Assembly (NCBI GenBank): GCA_037576195.1
Contig: CM075103.1
Span: 7,068,001-7,132,000, forward strand
Length of the DNA: 64,000 bases
Direction: 5' to 3'
Source of the DNA: Phytoseiulus persimilis
Lineage: Eukaryota > Arthropoda > Arachnida > Mesostigmata > Phytoseiidae
The notes beneath the pieces were generated by a model. That model was given only the letters and a program-made list of their open reading frames with translations. It made no database searches and was not told the DNA's origin. Numbering within the stretch: the first letter of the stretch is position 1; each line of letters opens with the position of its first letter. Position numbers and translations under genes: made by a program. This document shows positions 12,445 to 24,088 of the stretch, piece after piece.

Positions 12445-14550
12445 TACTCCTGCATCTTGTATATTTGTAAATCAATGAATGATACAATAAGACTACGACT
12501 CGTGTACTCAGAGAGGAATCGGAGTCATGCTGTGAGGAACCGGATCAGACGCGGTCTTTACTGTCGAGAAGAGAAGCAGAGGGCTACCTCTGAGGATTCT
12601 TCCTTCATGGAGAGCTCTTCTTCCACTCGAAGCTCTCCTTCTGAATCACCGGAAAGAGGAGTTTTCTCTATGAATCTTCAGATCAGCCCCATTCGTACTA
12701 TCGGTAGTGCCGAACGTCTCAAGTGTTCCGATCCAGTCCAGTGTTTGATCCCTCTCAGGAAATGCTTTGCACTTTTCCGAACTCGTCTTGGAATACACGC
12801 CGGGGGAGAAGGTGGCAAGAAGGCCCCGTGATGAGATGGTGGCTGTTCGCCGAACTACATCGTCAACGTGATGCTCGTATCCGAGGACCGGTACGTGTGC
12901 AGTGGTGAACAATGTCCTGGGCCTAGGACATACTTGAAGTTCATGCATCGGTGAAAACCGCCACCGCCCCATCAGAATTTGAATCGCAGCAGATCGAAAC
13001 AGGAATCAGTCGATCGACTCCGGAAACTTCCCCTCTCAGCGACGCTCATAGAAATGGAGACAACTATGGAGCCATATTGGGAAGCACAATCTCCAACCGT
13101 TTGCATCATAGAGAAAACCACACCGATATTGGGAGGTATATGACACACATAAAGAGCATACCGTCCTCATTTCACACAGAACTTCAGCGGCGTCTGTGCT
13201 ATTCATCATGGCTGACATGCACGCCACCAAATTTGAGCCGTAAGCTTGTTCTCGATTGCACTATCTCCTTGACTGCGGAATAGGAATTGGGCTGGCGTTC
13301 CCCATCCTTCAAACAATGGTTCCCTGCTCGTTCTCCGCCGATCACCCCAAGTAGGTTCCCCGCAGGTCTTGCGTCAGCATCGTTAAGAAACGTTGTCTCC
13401 TACACAGTCAAGGATACCTCGGCCTAAATTCACTTCGCCCGTCAGGATTCGGTTTTTCGGACGAGTTCGGACTTATTCCCTGAGTTTCATCGTTGAATCG
13501 AATCCCAAACAGATAACCCGACGCTGTTCCGTGTTGGAGGCTTGATAAACCAGTTCCCATCATAGTTTCGGAGGAAATCTCGATCTGAAACGAGAAGTCA
13601 CATTTGAGCCGTGTTCTCGCGAGCCCCTTTCGGAGCGCAGCGTTTATGGCTTGAAACCTCTTCCCAGAGCTCCAGGTACCTACCATCCCCCCACCTCCCA
13701 GGTATATGAGCAAAAATGACGCTCCAGATAGGATGTTCTCCGTCAAGGGCCCTGGGACGAAGGAGACCAGAATGACTCCGCCTGATCTCCCCATCCGGCT
13801 GCCGTCCGGTTGCTGGTTGCACCCTTGATTCGGGTAATCTCGCTCTGAACCACTTCCCAGAGACCTGTGCGATGCTGCGCGTCGAGACAGTCCCATCCCC
13901 CACGAGAGGAAGTGGAGCTAAGCTGACGGGTCACGCCGGCCTCAGAACGGGGCAATCCAGAAATGGACGAGCATAACGTTTTTGTCTCGAGCAAGATCAT
14001 CTACGTAACCATATTCGAGCGTTCATCATGCTCCACGCGACGAGTTCTCCACGTGAAGGTTCCCCCGGGCATCTTCCGGCTTAAGGAACGCCGCGACACC
14101 TTCTGACCCATAGTCAAGGATTCCGCGGTACCTCTTGGGACCCTGACCGAAAGTTCGATGAAATCTCGAATGGCTGGGTCGTATAGGGGCAGAAACCGCG
14201 GCGAGTGACTCATGAGATATTCAGGGGAGAATCTGACTGACCAATGCGAGCATCTATTCATGCTAGTATCGCGCGACGATTGCGGAGACTCGTTCAGCCG
14301 ACTTCTCTATCGGTCGTCAAGACGCTGCCTCCCCCAAATGCAACTTGCAGTCGATATGGAAGCCGCTCCAAGCGCACCTCGCCATCGATCTCTTCAACAG
14401 AACGATCGAGGTGGCGAGCGGCGACGCGGTTTTCCAGACCGGATCCTGTGCTAAAATATGGAACTCAGAGAAGACAGTATTTATTTTCGATACAACATCG
14501 TTCAGCTCAGTCCTGATGCCCAGACGTCTCTTCGCAGCTTTTGAGTTCGC
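12445..14550. other. Long intergenic stretch, no recognisable gene
   Basis: 2.1 kb. Open frames up to about 160 codons exist on both strands (for example minus 13408-13896) but overlap each other, have odd composition, no splice context and no domain I know. I do not call a gene. Possible unrecognised exons cannot be excluded. Confidence 0.35.
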
Positions 14551-15430
14551 TCACTTCTTCTTCAGGAATGAGAGGCTGTGCTTGAATAGTTCAATCACGC
14601 TCGTGTAGATGAGGAACGCGGCGTATATATGTTCATCGGGCTCTACGTTGTACTCACTGCCTCCCATAATCAACTGAATCTCCGGCGCGAATATAATCAT
14701 AGTACAGAGGGCACCGAATCCGGCGCCGAAATCGCTTCGCCGCATCGAGGGCCGTTTGACCGCAAGGAAGCCGGTTATTGAGAGGACAGTCACCGTCACT
14801 AGGACGATATACCAACACCCTGTGAGATCGAGGCTCGTGTTGGCCGCCCAGATGGCCACTATCGTGGCACAAAAAGCACAGATCCCAAGAGCCATGAACA
14901 CAGTGTTTTTATCCAATTTCGATGAGTAGAAAGCCAAAAAGACTGAGGAGGAGAGCGTGAATAAGCCAAGAAGGATCACGTTGCAGGGGAATTCGCGCCG
15001 GCAGCGACCGCAGCAGAGCAGGCTTCAGTACGAGACGCCAAGTCCGAGACTGGAATATTATCGAGTATACACTTTGAACAAGCTGTCAGAAGACCACCCC
15101 TCCATGCGAGAGCGAATCGTGACAGAATGGGAGAATAGTTGGCTCGCGGAGCACGTCAGACAAGCCGGGATGCCAGCTCTCGCTGATTGCACGATCTTCC
15201 TTTATTCTCGTTGGGACTGCCTACGGTCTTAGCGCGACGAACCAACAGCTCGCGCGGAATCACTCACATAATCGCAAGGGCTACTGCACGGTTCGGCACG
15301 ATTTCCTTCAACGCAGGTGGTTCCTTTGGAAGTCCGATAACGATAAGTGCCGTTACCATGAACTGTGCGGCGACAATCGTCATAACCTTAGACAGGAATC
15401 TTCTCCGCACTTCGGGCGAGCTGAACCCGC
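14551..15430 (-). pseudogene. Lifeguard/TMBIM-family gene with in-frame stop
   Basis: Two exons on the minus strand, 15430-15268 and 15049-14551, with good splice sites (CCAG|GC, AT|GTGAG, TTCCAG|T). They encode a seven-helix lifeguard (TMBIM, Bax-inhibitor-like) protein. The start VRRRFLSKVMTIVAAQFMVT is TM1, CRREFPCNVILLGLFTL is TM3 and EIQLIMGG is the end of TM6. The end EPDEHIYAAFLIYTSVIELF is TM7. In the joined frame a TGA lies in TM2, after GLGVSY and before SLLCC. Two aspartates typical of the family are missing: the Asp of DTQLI is changed (PEIQLI) and the Asp of YLDI is Ser. The first exon with the initiator Met was not found. It is either a decaying paralogue or a gene using a 27-bp shifted acceptor (GAAG|C) that skips the stop. 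Confidence 0.72.
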
Positions 15431-15979
15431 CTGGATTCGGAAGGTCCTATTAGCGAAGTTTCTTTCGGGTGCCTGATCCTTAACGAAATCGTCTCCAATT
15501 TGACAGCCTCATCACAGCACGCGAAGACGATCAGCGACTGCTCAGAACGATGGCATGGCAGCAAGACATCCGTACGAAGAATTACTCCAGGACCCACCCA
15601 TGACAGTTCTTCAGTGTGTACGATCTTTTGGTGGATGGTTTCGTTGTCTGACGGAGCTCATCGAACAATGACTGAATCGTCACGCCGGGGGAAAGCATGG
15701 TGAACAAATCAGGTAACTGGATATATGAAGCCTGTCCCTCGGAAGCTGAGATCTAGCCATGCATTTTGATAACCTCACCCTGGAACTGACTGGAACGCAG
15801 TTGGCCGTTCGCGATTCCCGGAGATAATCGTTCCTGATAATGGCGGAAGAGCTCCGTTCTCGGAAGGTGGCTCGATCTCATTGGCCGCATTCGTAGTTCG
15901 GGTTCTGAGTGATTCTCAAGTGTGGCGATTCTTGGGCGTCGGATTTGAAGATGAAGTCTAATTTCCTCGTTCCAAATGT
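15431..15979. other. Gap upstream of the lifeguard-like gene
   Basis: About 550 bases; the missing first exon of the lifeguard-like gene should lie here. An ATG on the minus strand near 15700 opens a short frame, but its donor phase does not fit exon 15430-15268. Nothing else is seen. Confidence 0.35.
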
Positions 15980-16666
15980 GGGGTAAAAGTACCAGTCATG
16001 GGCCACTTACCAGTTATGGGACACCTACTACTTTTGGGCCAAATACTGACGTGAGGGGCCATCGACGGGTTTCAAAGTACTGCTCTAACCTAAGGCTTTT
16101 CGTGAGGAGGGAGCGCCTCTCCTTCTAAACGAGGTGAATCGTGGAACGATCAAATGATTTCCTCCCGCCCGTCTCCCCAAATAAAAAAAAAGCGCTCGAT
16201 TTCTTGATGATCCATTGGAAGCATTCAAACTGGAAACCTCACCCGCGGCAAATTGGAGGTACGAGTCGAGATCTGCTACAGAAACGAACCAGAGACACAG
16301 CTCGCGATTGTAATGTCTCACAAATGATTTGAGCACTCACTTTCGGGAGACTCTTGCCCCGCCAAGTCATTCCAATGTCCACATCGGACGGAACACTCAA
16401 TTGTCTAACAAACTATATGGCGATGTATCTAATTTGACTCTGCTCCCCAGTCTGCCTTCTTTCTCCGGGACCAAGATGAAGCTTCCACAGACATCACTGA
16501 GGGTAAAAGGGCTTCATATCGTTCTCGTTGACTCTGAAGTAGACAAGAGGCGGTCCCCTTGTGGAAAAGTTCACCGCACTTAAGGCCCATAACTGGTCAG
16601 TACTTGACCTATAACTGGTTGGTGGCCCAAAACTGGTAAGTGGCCCATAACTTGTACTTTCACCCT
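15980..16666. mobile_element. Non-autonomous terminal-inverted-repeat element
   Basis: Terminal inverted repeats of about 71 bp (15980-16050 and 16596-16666, roughly three quarters identical) bracket about 545 bp. The arms start GGGT(A/G)AAAGTAC and carry repeated ATGGGCCACTTACCAGTT words, as in many MITEs with sub-repeats. The interior holds only short frames and no transposase. I could not find a clear target-site duplication, so the superfamily is open. Confidence 0.75.
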
Positions 16667-17634
16667 AGCTCTGTTAGTCTCAACCAGGCTCCACAAGAGG
16701 GCGCAGTGAAACACCTCGCCATTCAACTCGAGCTCGGAGCGACTCGCGCTGAAAGTGATGAATCAATGTACACATTAGACTGTCGCTCAACATATTATAA
16801 TGATACGATCCTCATCCATTGCTGTTTTTCTCCGGAACTCGACCGATACTAGAGATGCTTCGCTGCCGTGGAAGTTTTCCACTCTTGTGCGAGAATCCCG
16901 GAGATGAGAAAGTTTCCTCCTGCTGAGAAGGGTTAATAGTTTCCGCGCGAGGTGAAAACTGACTTCGCAGAAACTAGAGGGCCTTGGCGGGAATAGCCTG
17001 TAAATCCGTGTCACAGCCTGACAAACAATTAGGCTGGGTTCAATCGAAACATGGGACCCATCTGGGGAACGGTCTCACTCCCCGCGAGTCTTGAAGGACT
17101 CTCCCACTCGTCTGTTCCACTTCCTTCCCTCGATCCATACGTTGTTTCGATCCATACGTCATCATTGTTTGGCCGAAGAAGGGAATTGAGTCCTAGAGGC
17201 TCCCGTGCAAGGCTAATCGTGGTACGCTGGGTGAGGTCAAAGAAGCGTTTTTCAGTCTTTGTCATCGTCATTATATCCCGCTTGAGTCAGTGAAGATTTT
17301 CAAAAACTGAATTCCAGCGCCAAAATCCGGAAGGTATCCTGTGACCCAGGACCGGGGAGCTCGGCCATATTGGATACCCCGGAACGAATTTGATGCAGCA
17401 AAGTAATATCAATATTCTCGGGGGTGGGGGGGGGCTCGGACGAATCATCCCTGCGTATGGAGGAGATCCGCGCTAGGGAACGTTCCATCCTCTAAAGGCC
17501 TCCCGCCTATCAGCAGTAAATAAACCGCGAGAGTGGAGAGGGAAAGGAGCACATGGGACTCCTCTAGTTCCACCTGACATCGAACTCGCTCTTCTCTGTG
17601 GTCGCACAAAGATATCTGTAAATCCTCGAACCTC
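16667..17634. other. Upstream region of METTL2, no gene seen
   Basis: About 970 bases with no recognisable frame. It holds a G-rich tract near 17420-17435. The promoter and 5' UTR of METTL2 should lie at its right end. Confidence 0.4.
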
Positions 17635-20600
17635 ATGGCAGAAGAGAAACGATCACAGTTTGGGAACCGCCTGCTCACCGAAACCGATGATGTCTTCGCG
17701 CATAACGCATGGTGAGAGTGCGATGTTCAACTTTACGCCGGATAATGCGAAAGCCTCTAAGCTATCAAACCTATTTGAACGCTCCGTTTTCATGGCACGA
17801 AACCTCATCGATGAGTGCCAATAAGCCAAAGGTTGATAATCTATCGGAGGAACATAACCAGTTGGAATTCATGCAGGGATAACGTAGAGTGGACAGAAGA
17901 ACAGCTGGCAGCCGCTCGCTCTAAAGTTTCTGAAGCTACGGAGCACAAAGTCGATGACTGTAGAAAACGTGAGTCTGCTCGACTGATCAGCAGCAGCGAT
18001 TCCCTTCCTGACTTCCAATGATGAGAGTCGTTCCTGCAAGCCCAAAAATGTCTCCGCGTGAGCTACGGCAGAGCTACCACAGAGATTGATCTTCCAGAGC
18101 ATTACGAAGAGGAGGCGGCGAACTACTGGGACAAATTTTACGATGTACACACGAATCGGTTCTTCAAGGACCGTCATTGGCTCTTCACAGAGTTCCCAGA
18201 GTTACTGCCACAGAATCCTGATCCAGACTCAGAAGGAGTGAGTGGTCAAGAGGAGAACGTGTTGGGAGCCGACGAGACGTATCCCGGCGAGAGAGCGAAT
18301 TTCCGGTACAAGCCGATTCCCGATTGCCATCATGGAGCTATCAGATCTACGAAGTTCCAATTCATGAATATCTCAGGGTATCACTCCTTCGGTTTCCAGA
18401 GTTTTCGAAATGGGCTGTGGCGTAGGGAACACGATATTCCCTCTACTGCTCATCAACAAAAGCCGTGATCTCCACGTCTATTGCGCTGATTTTTCCCCGA
18501 AAGCGATCGAGGTGCTCTCGTCCCACAAGGATCTAGACCGCGTACGATGCACTCCTTTCGTTTGCGACGCCACAGCCGACAACTGGGAAACCCCTTTTCC
18601 AGAAGAATCGCTGGATATCATGCTTTATATATTCGTCCTGAGCACCATATCTCCAGAAAAGTACGAAGCTCTTCATTCATGATCAGACGATTCCTACTCT
18701 TCAACGGAACGAGGTTCCGGTATTCGATGAAATCAAGAAGAATTCACTCCAATCATCGTGTCATTTTCGTTTCAGGTTCGAGCACGTCGCGAAGCAGAGT
18801 TTCAGATACTTGAAGCCGGGCGGGCTTCTTTTGTTCAGAGACTACGGCCGTTACGATCTCGCACAGTTGAGGTTCAAGAAGGGCAAGTGTCTCGAGGAAA
18901 ACTTCTACGTCAGGGGAGACGGCACCAGATCCTACTTCTTCTCCCAAGGTACAGAGAGAACCAACCATTTTTCGCAGAGCAGTTGATGCTCGCTCCGCCC
19001 CGACAGCTCAATAGTTCCTCGTTTTTAGACGAAACGTCGAATTTATTCACACCCAAAGGGTCTCCTCCCGCAGTTCTCGAGATACCGTTTCCCAGCGGGC
19101 TTATCTTGAATCCGTCAATTCATCTGACTAGAGTCTTCGCAAATACGAACGATGTGTTTTCCGGGTATCATGGCTAGGCCAAGGTAACGGGCGTCAACGA
19201 CTTGATGCATCTCGTCTTCGCTCAGATATTCGTTGCAATTCCCGATGATTAGGTTGATGTCTCGGTCGACGCAAACGAAAATGCCCACCAGTATGCGGCC
19301 ATCACTTATTGTCACTTTCAAAGACTTGTTCAGCCATCTAGAGAGCTTGGAGTGCGCTTCGGAGGCTTCAGTGACCGCGTTCGAGGACATCTGGAACAAG
19401 AGAAACCTTGAGAACTCGTTTCGGGAGATTGGGAACGAGACGCAGGAGAACTTTTTAGGAATACTGGAGGAATACACGACGCGCGGTGCGTTCCATTGAA
19501 GACGAAAACACGCTCTGTCTTGAGGATCATGGGTTTATTGATTCCTTGAATTCGAACAACAGAGCTGAACATTCGAGCAACCCGCGCTCAGCGAACTACT
19601 CTCCTATATCTCTTGAACCACATGAACGTCAACGCGGCGCCAAGTGTGAACCAAGTCACCACGTAGGAGGCGTGCTCGTTCCGCAACTCGATATTTGTCT
19701 GACCTCCTACGGGTCCACCTGGAACCGAACACTTCGTGGCCGCGTCGATGAACACAGGCGCGGTCCCCAATATTTGTGCTAACATCTCGATGTCACGTAT
19801 CGCGAACATCGCCCCGCTCCGGGTTTCTCTAGAGCCGACGGGTTTTTTCTCGGATGCGCGAACGACGCCTTCGATTTCCACGAGTCCTGAAACCTGGCCT
19901 TCGAGTCTGGTGGCCGGATTCGTTTTATCTCGCGGAACCCAACCTCTGTTCACCAGGATGGAGTAGTTCCGGTCTTCGAGCTTAAGTGGCGTGATGACGT
20001 GGTATCCGCTCTGCCCGTTCTCCCTGTTCCCTCGAGGACCGATGTAGACTTCCTCGTCGTGGTCGAAAGCTCCCCGGACGCGGACGGTGCGGTACTCCAT
20101 GTCTTCAACCTCACGCAGATCCCGCGGAAGCTCGGTTGGAGGAGCTTCGGTGCGGGTACGCAGATCTTCTATGAGCTCGACCTTCCATGATCGACGCTGG
20201 ATTTGCCAACAGCCGAGACCGAAGGCGATCGCGGGACAGACGAGTAAGGCGTATTGGGGGCCTCTTCGTTCGTAGCTGAATTCTCCAGCGTTGTGACAAT
20301 TTCTCGCCACGGCCCGCTTGTCAAATCGAGCAAGCAAACGACCTAACGTTCGAAACATCGTACCGTCAGCTCAGCAAGCAGTCCTGCAAACAAAAAGCGG
20401 AATCGCAGCAACTTGCTGAGTGGTGGCGACGCTACCGAACTCCCACGAACCTACAGCTCTCGCTGGGGCTGTCGCTGCTTCGATCTTCAGATGAGCTCAA
20501 AATCTTCTAAGGAAGTTCTTGCTCAAAATTCGAGACTAATTAGTGGATTCTCACTATTGCAGAGGAGCTATCAACATTGTTCAAAACCGCTGGCTTTGTT

Positions 20601-20708
20601 GAAGAACAGAACTACCAGGACAGACGATTGCAAGTCAACCGCGGCAGGCGATTAGAGATGTACAGAGTTTGGATTCAATGTAAATATCGTAAACCCGAAA
20701 TACGATGA
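17635..20708 (+). CDS. METTL2: METTL2-type tRNA m3C methyltransferase
   Basis: Six exons: 17635-17711, 17877-17968, 18098-18305, 18400-18660, 18776-18948 and 20563-20708, all in phase, 318 residues. It starts [19 protein letters not shown] and then [20 protein letters not shown], which is specific to METTL2. The core has [19 protein letters not shown], the SAM-binding motif [14 protein letters not shown] (about 128-140), [10 protein letters not shown] and [20 protein letters not shown]. The last exon encodes [20 protein letters not shown] and the end. METTL2 makes 3-methylcytidine at position 32 of certain tRNAs. The last intron is about 1.6 kb, far longer than the others, and contains NAA38 and SURF1 on the opposite strand. 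Confidence 0.95.
19042..19047 (-). terminator. Poly(A) signal of NAA38
   Basis: AATAAA on the minus strand, about 68 bp after the NAA38 stop, inside the METTL2 intron. Confidence 0.7.
19115..19390 (-). CDS. NAA38: NAA38 (LSMD1), NatC auxiliary subunit
   Basis: 91 codons from ATG 19390. It encodes an LSm fold: [20 protein letters not shown], then [17 protein letters not shown], then [16 protein letters not shown]. The C-terminal LGLAM(I/V)PG is typical of NAA38, an auxiliary subunit of the NatC N-terminal acetyltransferase with NAA30 and NAA35. An acceptor-like TTCCAG directly precedes the ATG, so a 5' UTR intron is likely; further in-frame codons upstream are then non-coding. The gene lies wholly in the last intron of METTL2, antisense, 144 bp upstream of its own poly(A)-side neighbour SURF1 in the same orientation order (SURF1 first, NAA38 second). 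Confidence 0.9.
   Translation of the reverse strand: MSSNAVTEASEAHSKLSRWLNKSLKVTISDGRILVGIFVCVDRDINLIIGNCNEYLSEDEMHQVVDARYLGLAMIPGKHIVRICEDSSQMN
19534..19539 (-). terminator. Poly(A) signal of SURF1
   Basis: AATAAA on the minus strand, about 49 bp after the SURF1 stop codon. Confidence 0.75.
19588..20358 (-). CDS. SURF1: SURF1, cytochrome c oxidase assembly factor
   Basis: One uninterrupted frame of 256 residues. The N-terminus [20 protein letters not shown] looks like a mitochondrial presequence. Two membrane helices follow in the family places: about 36-52 ([19 protein letters not shown], the SURF1 signature GxWQxxR) and about 230-247 ([19 protein letters not shown]). Between them are [26 protein letters not shown] and [10 protein letters not shown], all SURF1 hallmarks. 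SURF1 sits in the mitochondrial inner membrane and helps form the haem a sites of COX1. It has no intron here. It lies antisense in the last METTL2 intron, with its ATG about 200 bp from the last METTL2 exon. Confidence 0.96.
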   Translation of the reverse strand: MFRTLGRLLARFDKRAVARNCHNAGEFSYERRGPQYALLVCPAIAFGLGCWQIQRRSWKVELIEDLRTRTEAPPTELPRDLREVEDMEYRTVRVRGAFDHDEEVYIGPRGNRENGQSGYHVITPLKLEDRNYSILVNRGWVPRDKTNPATRLEGQVSGLVEIEGVVRASEKKPVGSRETRSGAMFAIRDIEMLAQILGTAPVFIDAATKCSVPGGPVGGQTNIELRNEHASYVVTWFTLGAALTFMWFKRYRRVVR

Positions 20709-22270
20709 AATGGTAATCATGAAACTAGTTCGCACTACTTCGAGGGAGTGCTCTTCGTAGTCTCAGAAGCCGCTGAAATGGCTGCGGAAAACCTTTGACG
20801 AACAACGTGAAGGGATTGTTAGCACGACTTAGAACTGCGGCGAGGAACATTCGGGCAGCAAGAAAGAACCAGAACGTCCTCAGCCGGGCGCATAGGAGCA
20901 CCAAGAGTTAGGTGACTTGACTTCCCTTGGAACGGCGAGGACACTGAAGGGATCCGAAGCGACACTAATTACAGAAACACCTGAGCTCTGACTCATCGTG
21001 TCTGGTAGCGCGAAGGAGTGATTCCTCCCGGAACGACACAATGCGGAAGTTGAGGAAGTGGCGCCAGGTCTATCGGATCACTTGTTCCTCCAGGGTGCAG
21101 TTCATGATAAGAGCGGAGCGGTTTCTCTCAGGAACAGAAGGAAACCGAACACTAAGGCTCCTGAGAACTCTCCGGCACCGAGATCGCATGCTTAACCCAC
21201 GAAAAGAGGGAAACCCACCTGCAACCCTGGAATTATTTTCTATCGAAGCCTTCAGGATTCCATGAATAAGTTCTGACAGCACAGTGTTCGAGCCTAGCGG
21301 TTTCTCCGCAAGTTTCAGAGAAAACTTAGAGATTCCCGCACTGTTCTCCTTGTACCGCGCAGTAGTTTCGGTTTGTTGTTTACTCGCCAGTGGCGAGTAC
21401 ACCAAACTGGTGTCGTTCGCCCCGTGCGACTGACGTTCGGATGAGCGGTGAACTCTTCGGACGGTTTGTTGTTTTTGACGTAGAAATCGTAGGAAAGGTG
21501 TTGCACAAGAGTCTCTTTGCCTGGAGGAGTTTGTTTCAGCCTTGGCGTCCTGGAGCTCAGGTCTTGGATCCAGCACCAGGTAAGTAAGAAACAGGATTCG
21601 AGTCGTAAGGCTCGAGAGCGTTATCTCCTGGCCGGCACGTGGATTGACGGAACTGCAGCCCGGGAATTGCGGAGCACCGGTCTGTCCTCTAAGTTCGCTT
21701 GAGCATGAAGGGTGGATGAAGGATCCACGTTGAATTCCATCGCCGTTTCTGACCAAGCGGTGACCCGATCGTGAGCTTTGAGGCGGAGTCCGGTCATCGA
21801 GAGATCCAAAATGCGGGGTGCTCCATGCCTCACCCCTGGCCACATCACAGAGCGACTGAATTCGAGTTCTATCAGCGAACTGTCCGAGTCTTTCCTGGAG
21901 TCTTCGAGATCGGATATTCCGAAGATTTGATAAGCCTGAATCGTCCTCGAATCCCTAGGTAGAGAGGCAGACGAGGATTTACATAAATTAGCGTTGGTGC
22001 TGTTCGGTAACAGTTTCCGGAATGATTCCCCTCGAGTACCAATACGGAACACTTCTTCACGGAACACGGTGCTCCAACTGGAATCTTCGAACTTGAACGA
22101 AAATCGTTCAAAGCTGAATGAGACCACTTCCGCAAGGTGGAGACGTATCGTGTCACCCATGTCGACGATCAGATGTGTATCCGAGACCCGAACATTGGAA
22201 GTTTGGTCACGGAAATCATCCGTAGTTGCGGCGTGTGATGAGAATGGCGAACCGCTCGCAGGAGCGGACT
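20709..22270. other. Unassigned stretch with two long overlapping open frames
   Basis: About 1.56 kb after METTL2. On the minus strand two long open frames (21070-21843 and 21621-22328, about 257 and 235 codons) overlap in different phases. Their compositions are Ser/Arg-rich and low in hydrophobic core, and I recognise no domain. The second runs into the hAT element, which argues against it being a host gene. METTL2 has no clear AATAAA here. Confidence 0.35.
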
Positions 22271-22278
22271 GCCCAGAG

Positions 22279-22699
22279 CAGGGGTGGGCAACTTGATGCG
22301 GCCCGCGGGCCGCAGTGCAGAGCACCACCGCGGCCGTGCAAACCTATGGACCGCCACAGAAAACGTATCTCAGTGAGCTCGAAGTATTCCTGATCCATTA
22401 GACATGTCTCCAGAGAGCGACATCCTCGAAGATGAGGTTTCAATCTCAGGAATCGTTCCCTTGGGGTGCATGAGAAACCTTGGCTCCAGAAAAATCACAA
22501 CACCTCGATGTGCCTATCGAAGAGTGAACACTCGACTCACTCGCCCACCAAGTTGAGGAGACTCACTCAGGTTGGGCAGGATCGTAGGAAATGTTGAATC
22601 TTTTTTCCATGGAAGCGTTCCGGCGATTTACAGCGCTTGTTGCGCAGGGCCCTGCTCGAACACAATGGTCCACTCTGGGCCGCGTTTTGCCCACCCCTG
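22279..22699. mobile_element. hAT-type MITE with 8-bp target duplication
   Basis: 421 bp. The ends are perfect 13-bp inverted repeats, CAGGGGTGGGCAA and TTGCCCACCCCTG, a known hAT terminus. The left inner part has the usual CGGCCCGCGGGCCGC palindrome. The flanks 22271-22278 (GCCCAGAG) and 22700-22707 (GCCTAGAG) match at 7 of 8 bases, as expected of an aged hAT target duplication. There is no transposase frame. Confidence 0.88.
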
Positions 22700-22707
22700 G
22701 CCTAGAG

Positions 22708-24088
22708 TCTCAGAGCGATGACCGGTTCTGTGTCCGAAGTCTAATCAGGCCAGATGTGATTCAGGGAGGCGGCAGAGATGTTTGGTGTCCCGAAATCCAC
22801 GCTTAAGCGGTATGTCAGAAGTCCTCTTGACTGTGAGGAATAGGCAAAAGTATGGGATGGGAGCCTGCTATTAGTGACTGTAACGAACAATATCCAGCTC
22901 GGTACGTGATCGATCTGAACAGCCGTTATCTCGGTCTGCGAAGGAGCGACCTGAGATGTCTGGCTGCCCAATATCCCATTCTGAGTTCAGAGATCTTCCC
23001 GGTCGTGAGATACGAATTGTTAAGGTTACCCATATTTGTCACATAAGTATCCAATATTGGGAACGTTTTTCTGTTCCGCCATCTTCCCGAAAATCCGAAC
23101 ATGAACCGCTCCCTCTCAGAGAATAAGGAGCGCATCGGAATGCCGCAGGTACCAATTTGCTTCTCGGGGAACGAAGATTCGAAACGCCGTCTCTACGTGC
23201 GTTCCCAGTACCGGTTGAGGAAGGAAGTATACATACAGTATCAGGGCACTCTTGCCTACGTTGGTGACCCACGGGTGCAGTCCAGCTGCAGTACCTCAAC
23301 GCATCGCTCTATAGCTTAAATCATATTCCCAAGACTGCGGTGCCATGCCCCTCGCGCGGTGAGATCGCTCCTCACAACGGTGAAGTTTAATGGCCTCGCA
23401 ATGTGCGCAACCATCTTCCCGAATGCGAGGGATATGGTTACGAAGTGTACATGGCCCGAGGGAACTGGATAAGGAACCTCCGAGCGGGTCCCACCCAGGC
23501 CCCTTCGTCAGCAGACCTTGATGAACGACGGGGGTGAGCGAATTTCCGCGTCAACGCCGGTGATCTGGATCATAGAGACTATCGTCTAGAATTTGTGCGC
23601 CGATCGCTGGAGATCTCAAAAGAATCCTTCCAGCCTCAATATCGATATGGCGGTCCAATCCGTTCCGATCGCACACGTCAGAACCGCCTGAAGGCAGGCA
23701 GCTTTCAGTGGGCCACCGAGAGTCGGAAACCTGGAAGACCTGCATAACAAGACTAACAGCATGAACATCACGGGGTACACGATGCTCACAGACGGGGCGG
23801 CGTTATTGAGCTTCAGATGCTCGAATCACGAAAGCATTGTGCTAGCATCTCGACGCCAACTCCAGCTCCTTACCTTCCGCAAACGTCCTCCAGGGCGATG
23901 CAACGAACAAGACCAGCCCGAAGAAGCTGTTCAAACAGATCTTCACAATATGTGGGAACTGGAATGGGCGTGTGAGCAATTAAGCGACCTTTCTCCGCCA
24001 AGATGCCGCAAGATTGCATCCGTTCACGAATGCCCGCGGTTAGAGGAGCGGTTGAAATCGAAGAAGAACCTTACTAAGTAAATCTCAG
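22708..24088. other. Unassigned stretch
   Basis: About 1.4 kb. A plus-strand frame near 23540-23745 reads as Arg/Gln/Ser-rich peptide with no domain I know, and 23761-24081 is another open frame. Neither has supporting splice context that I trust. Confidence 0.3.

Noticed and set aside
13408-13896. Minus-strand open frame of 162 codons as a gene
   Set aside because: A second frame is open over the same bases, composition is Ser/Gly/Arg-rich, and no start context, splice partner or domain supports it.
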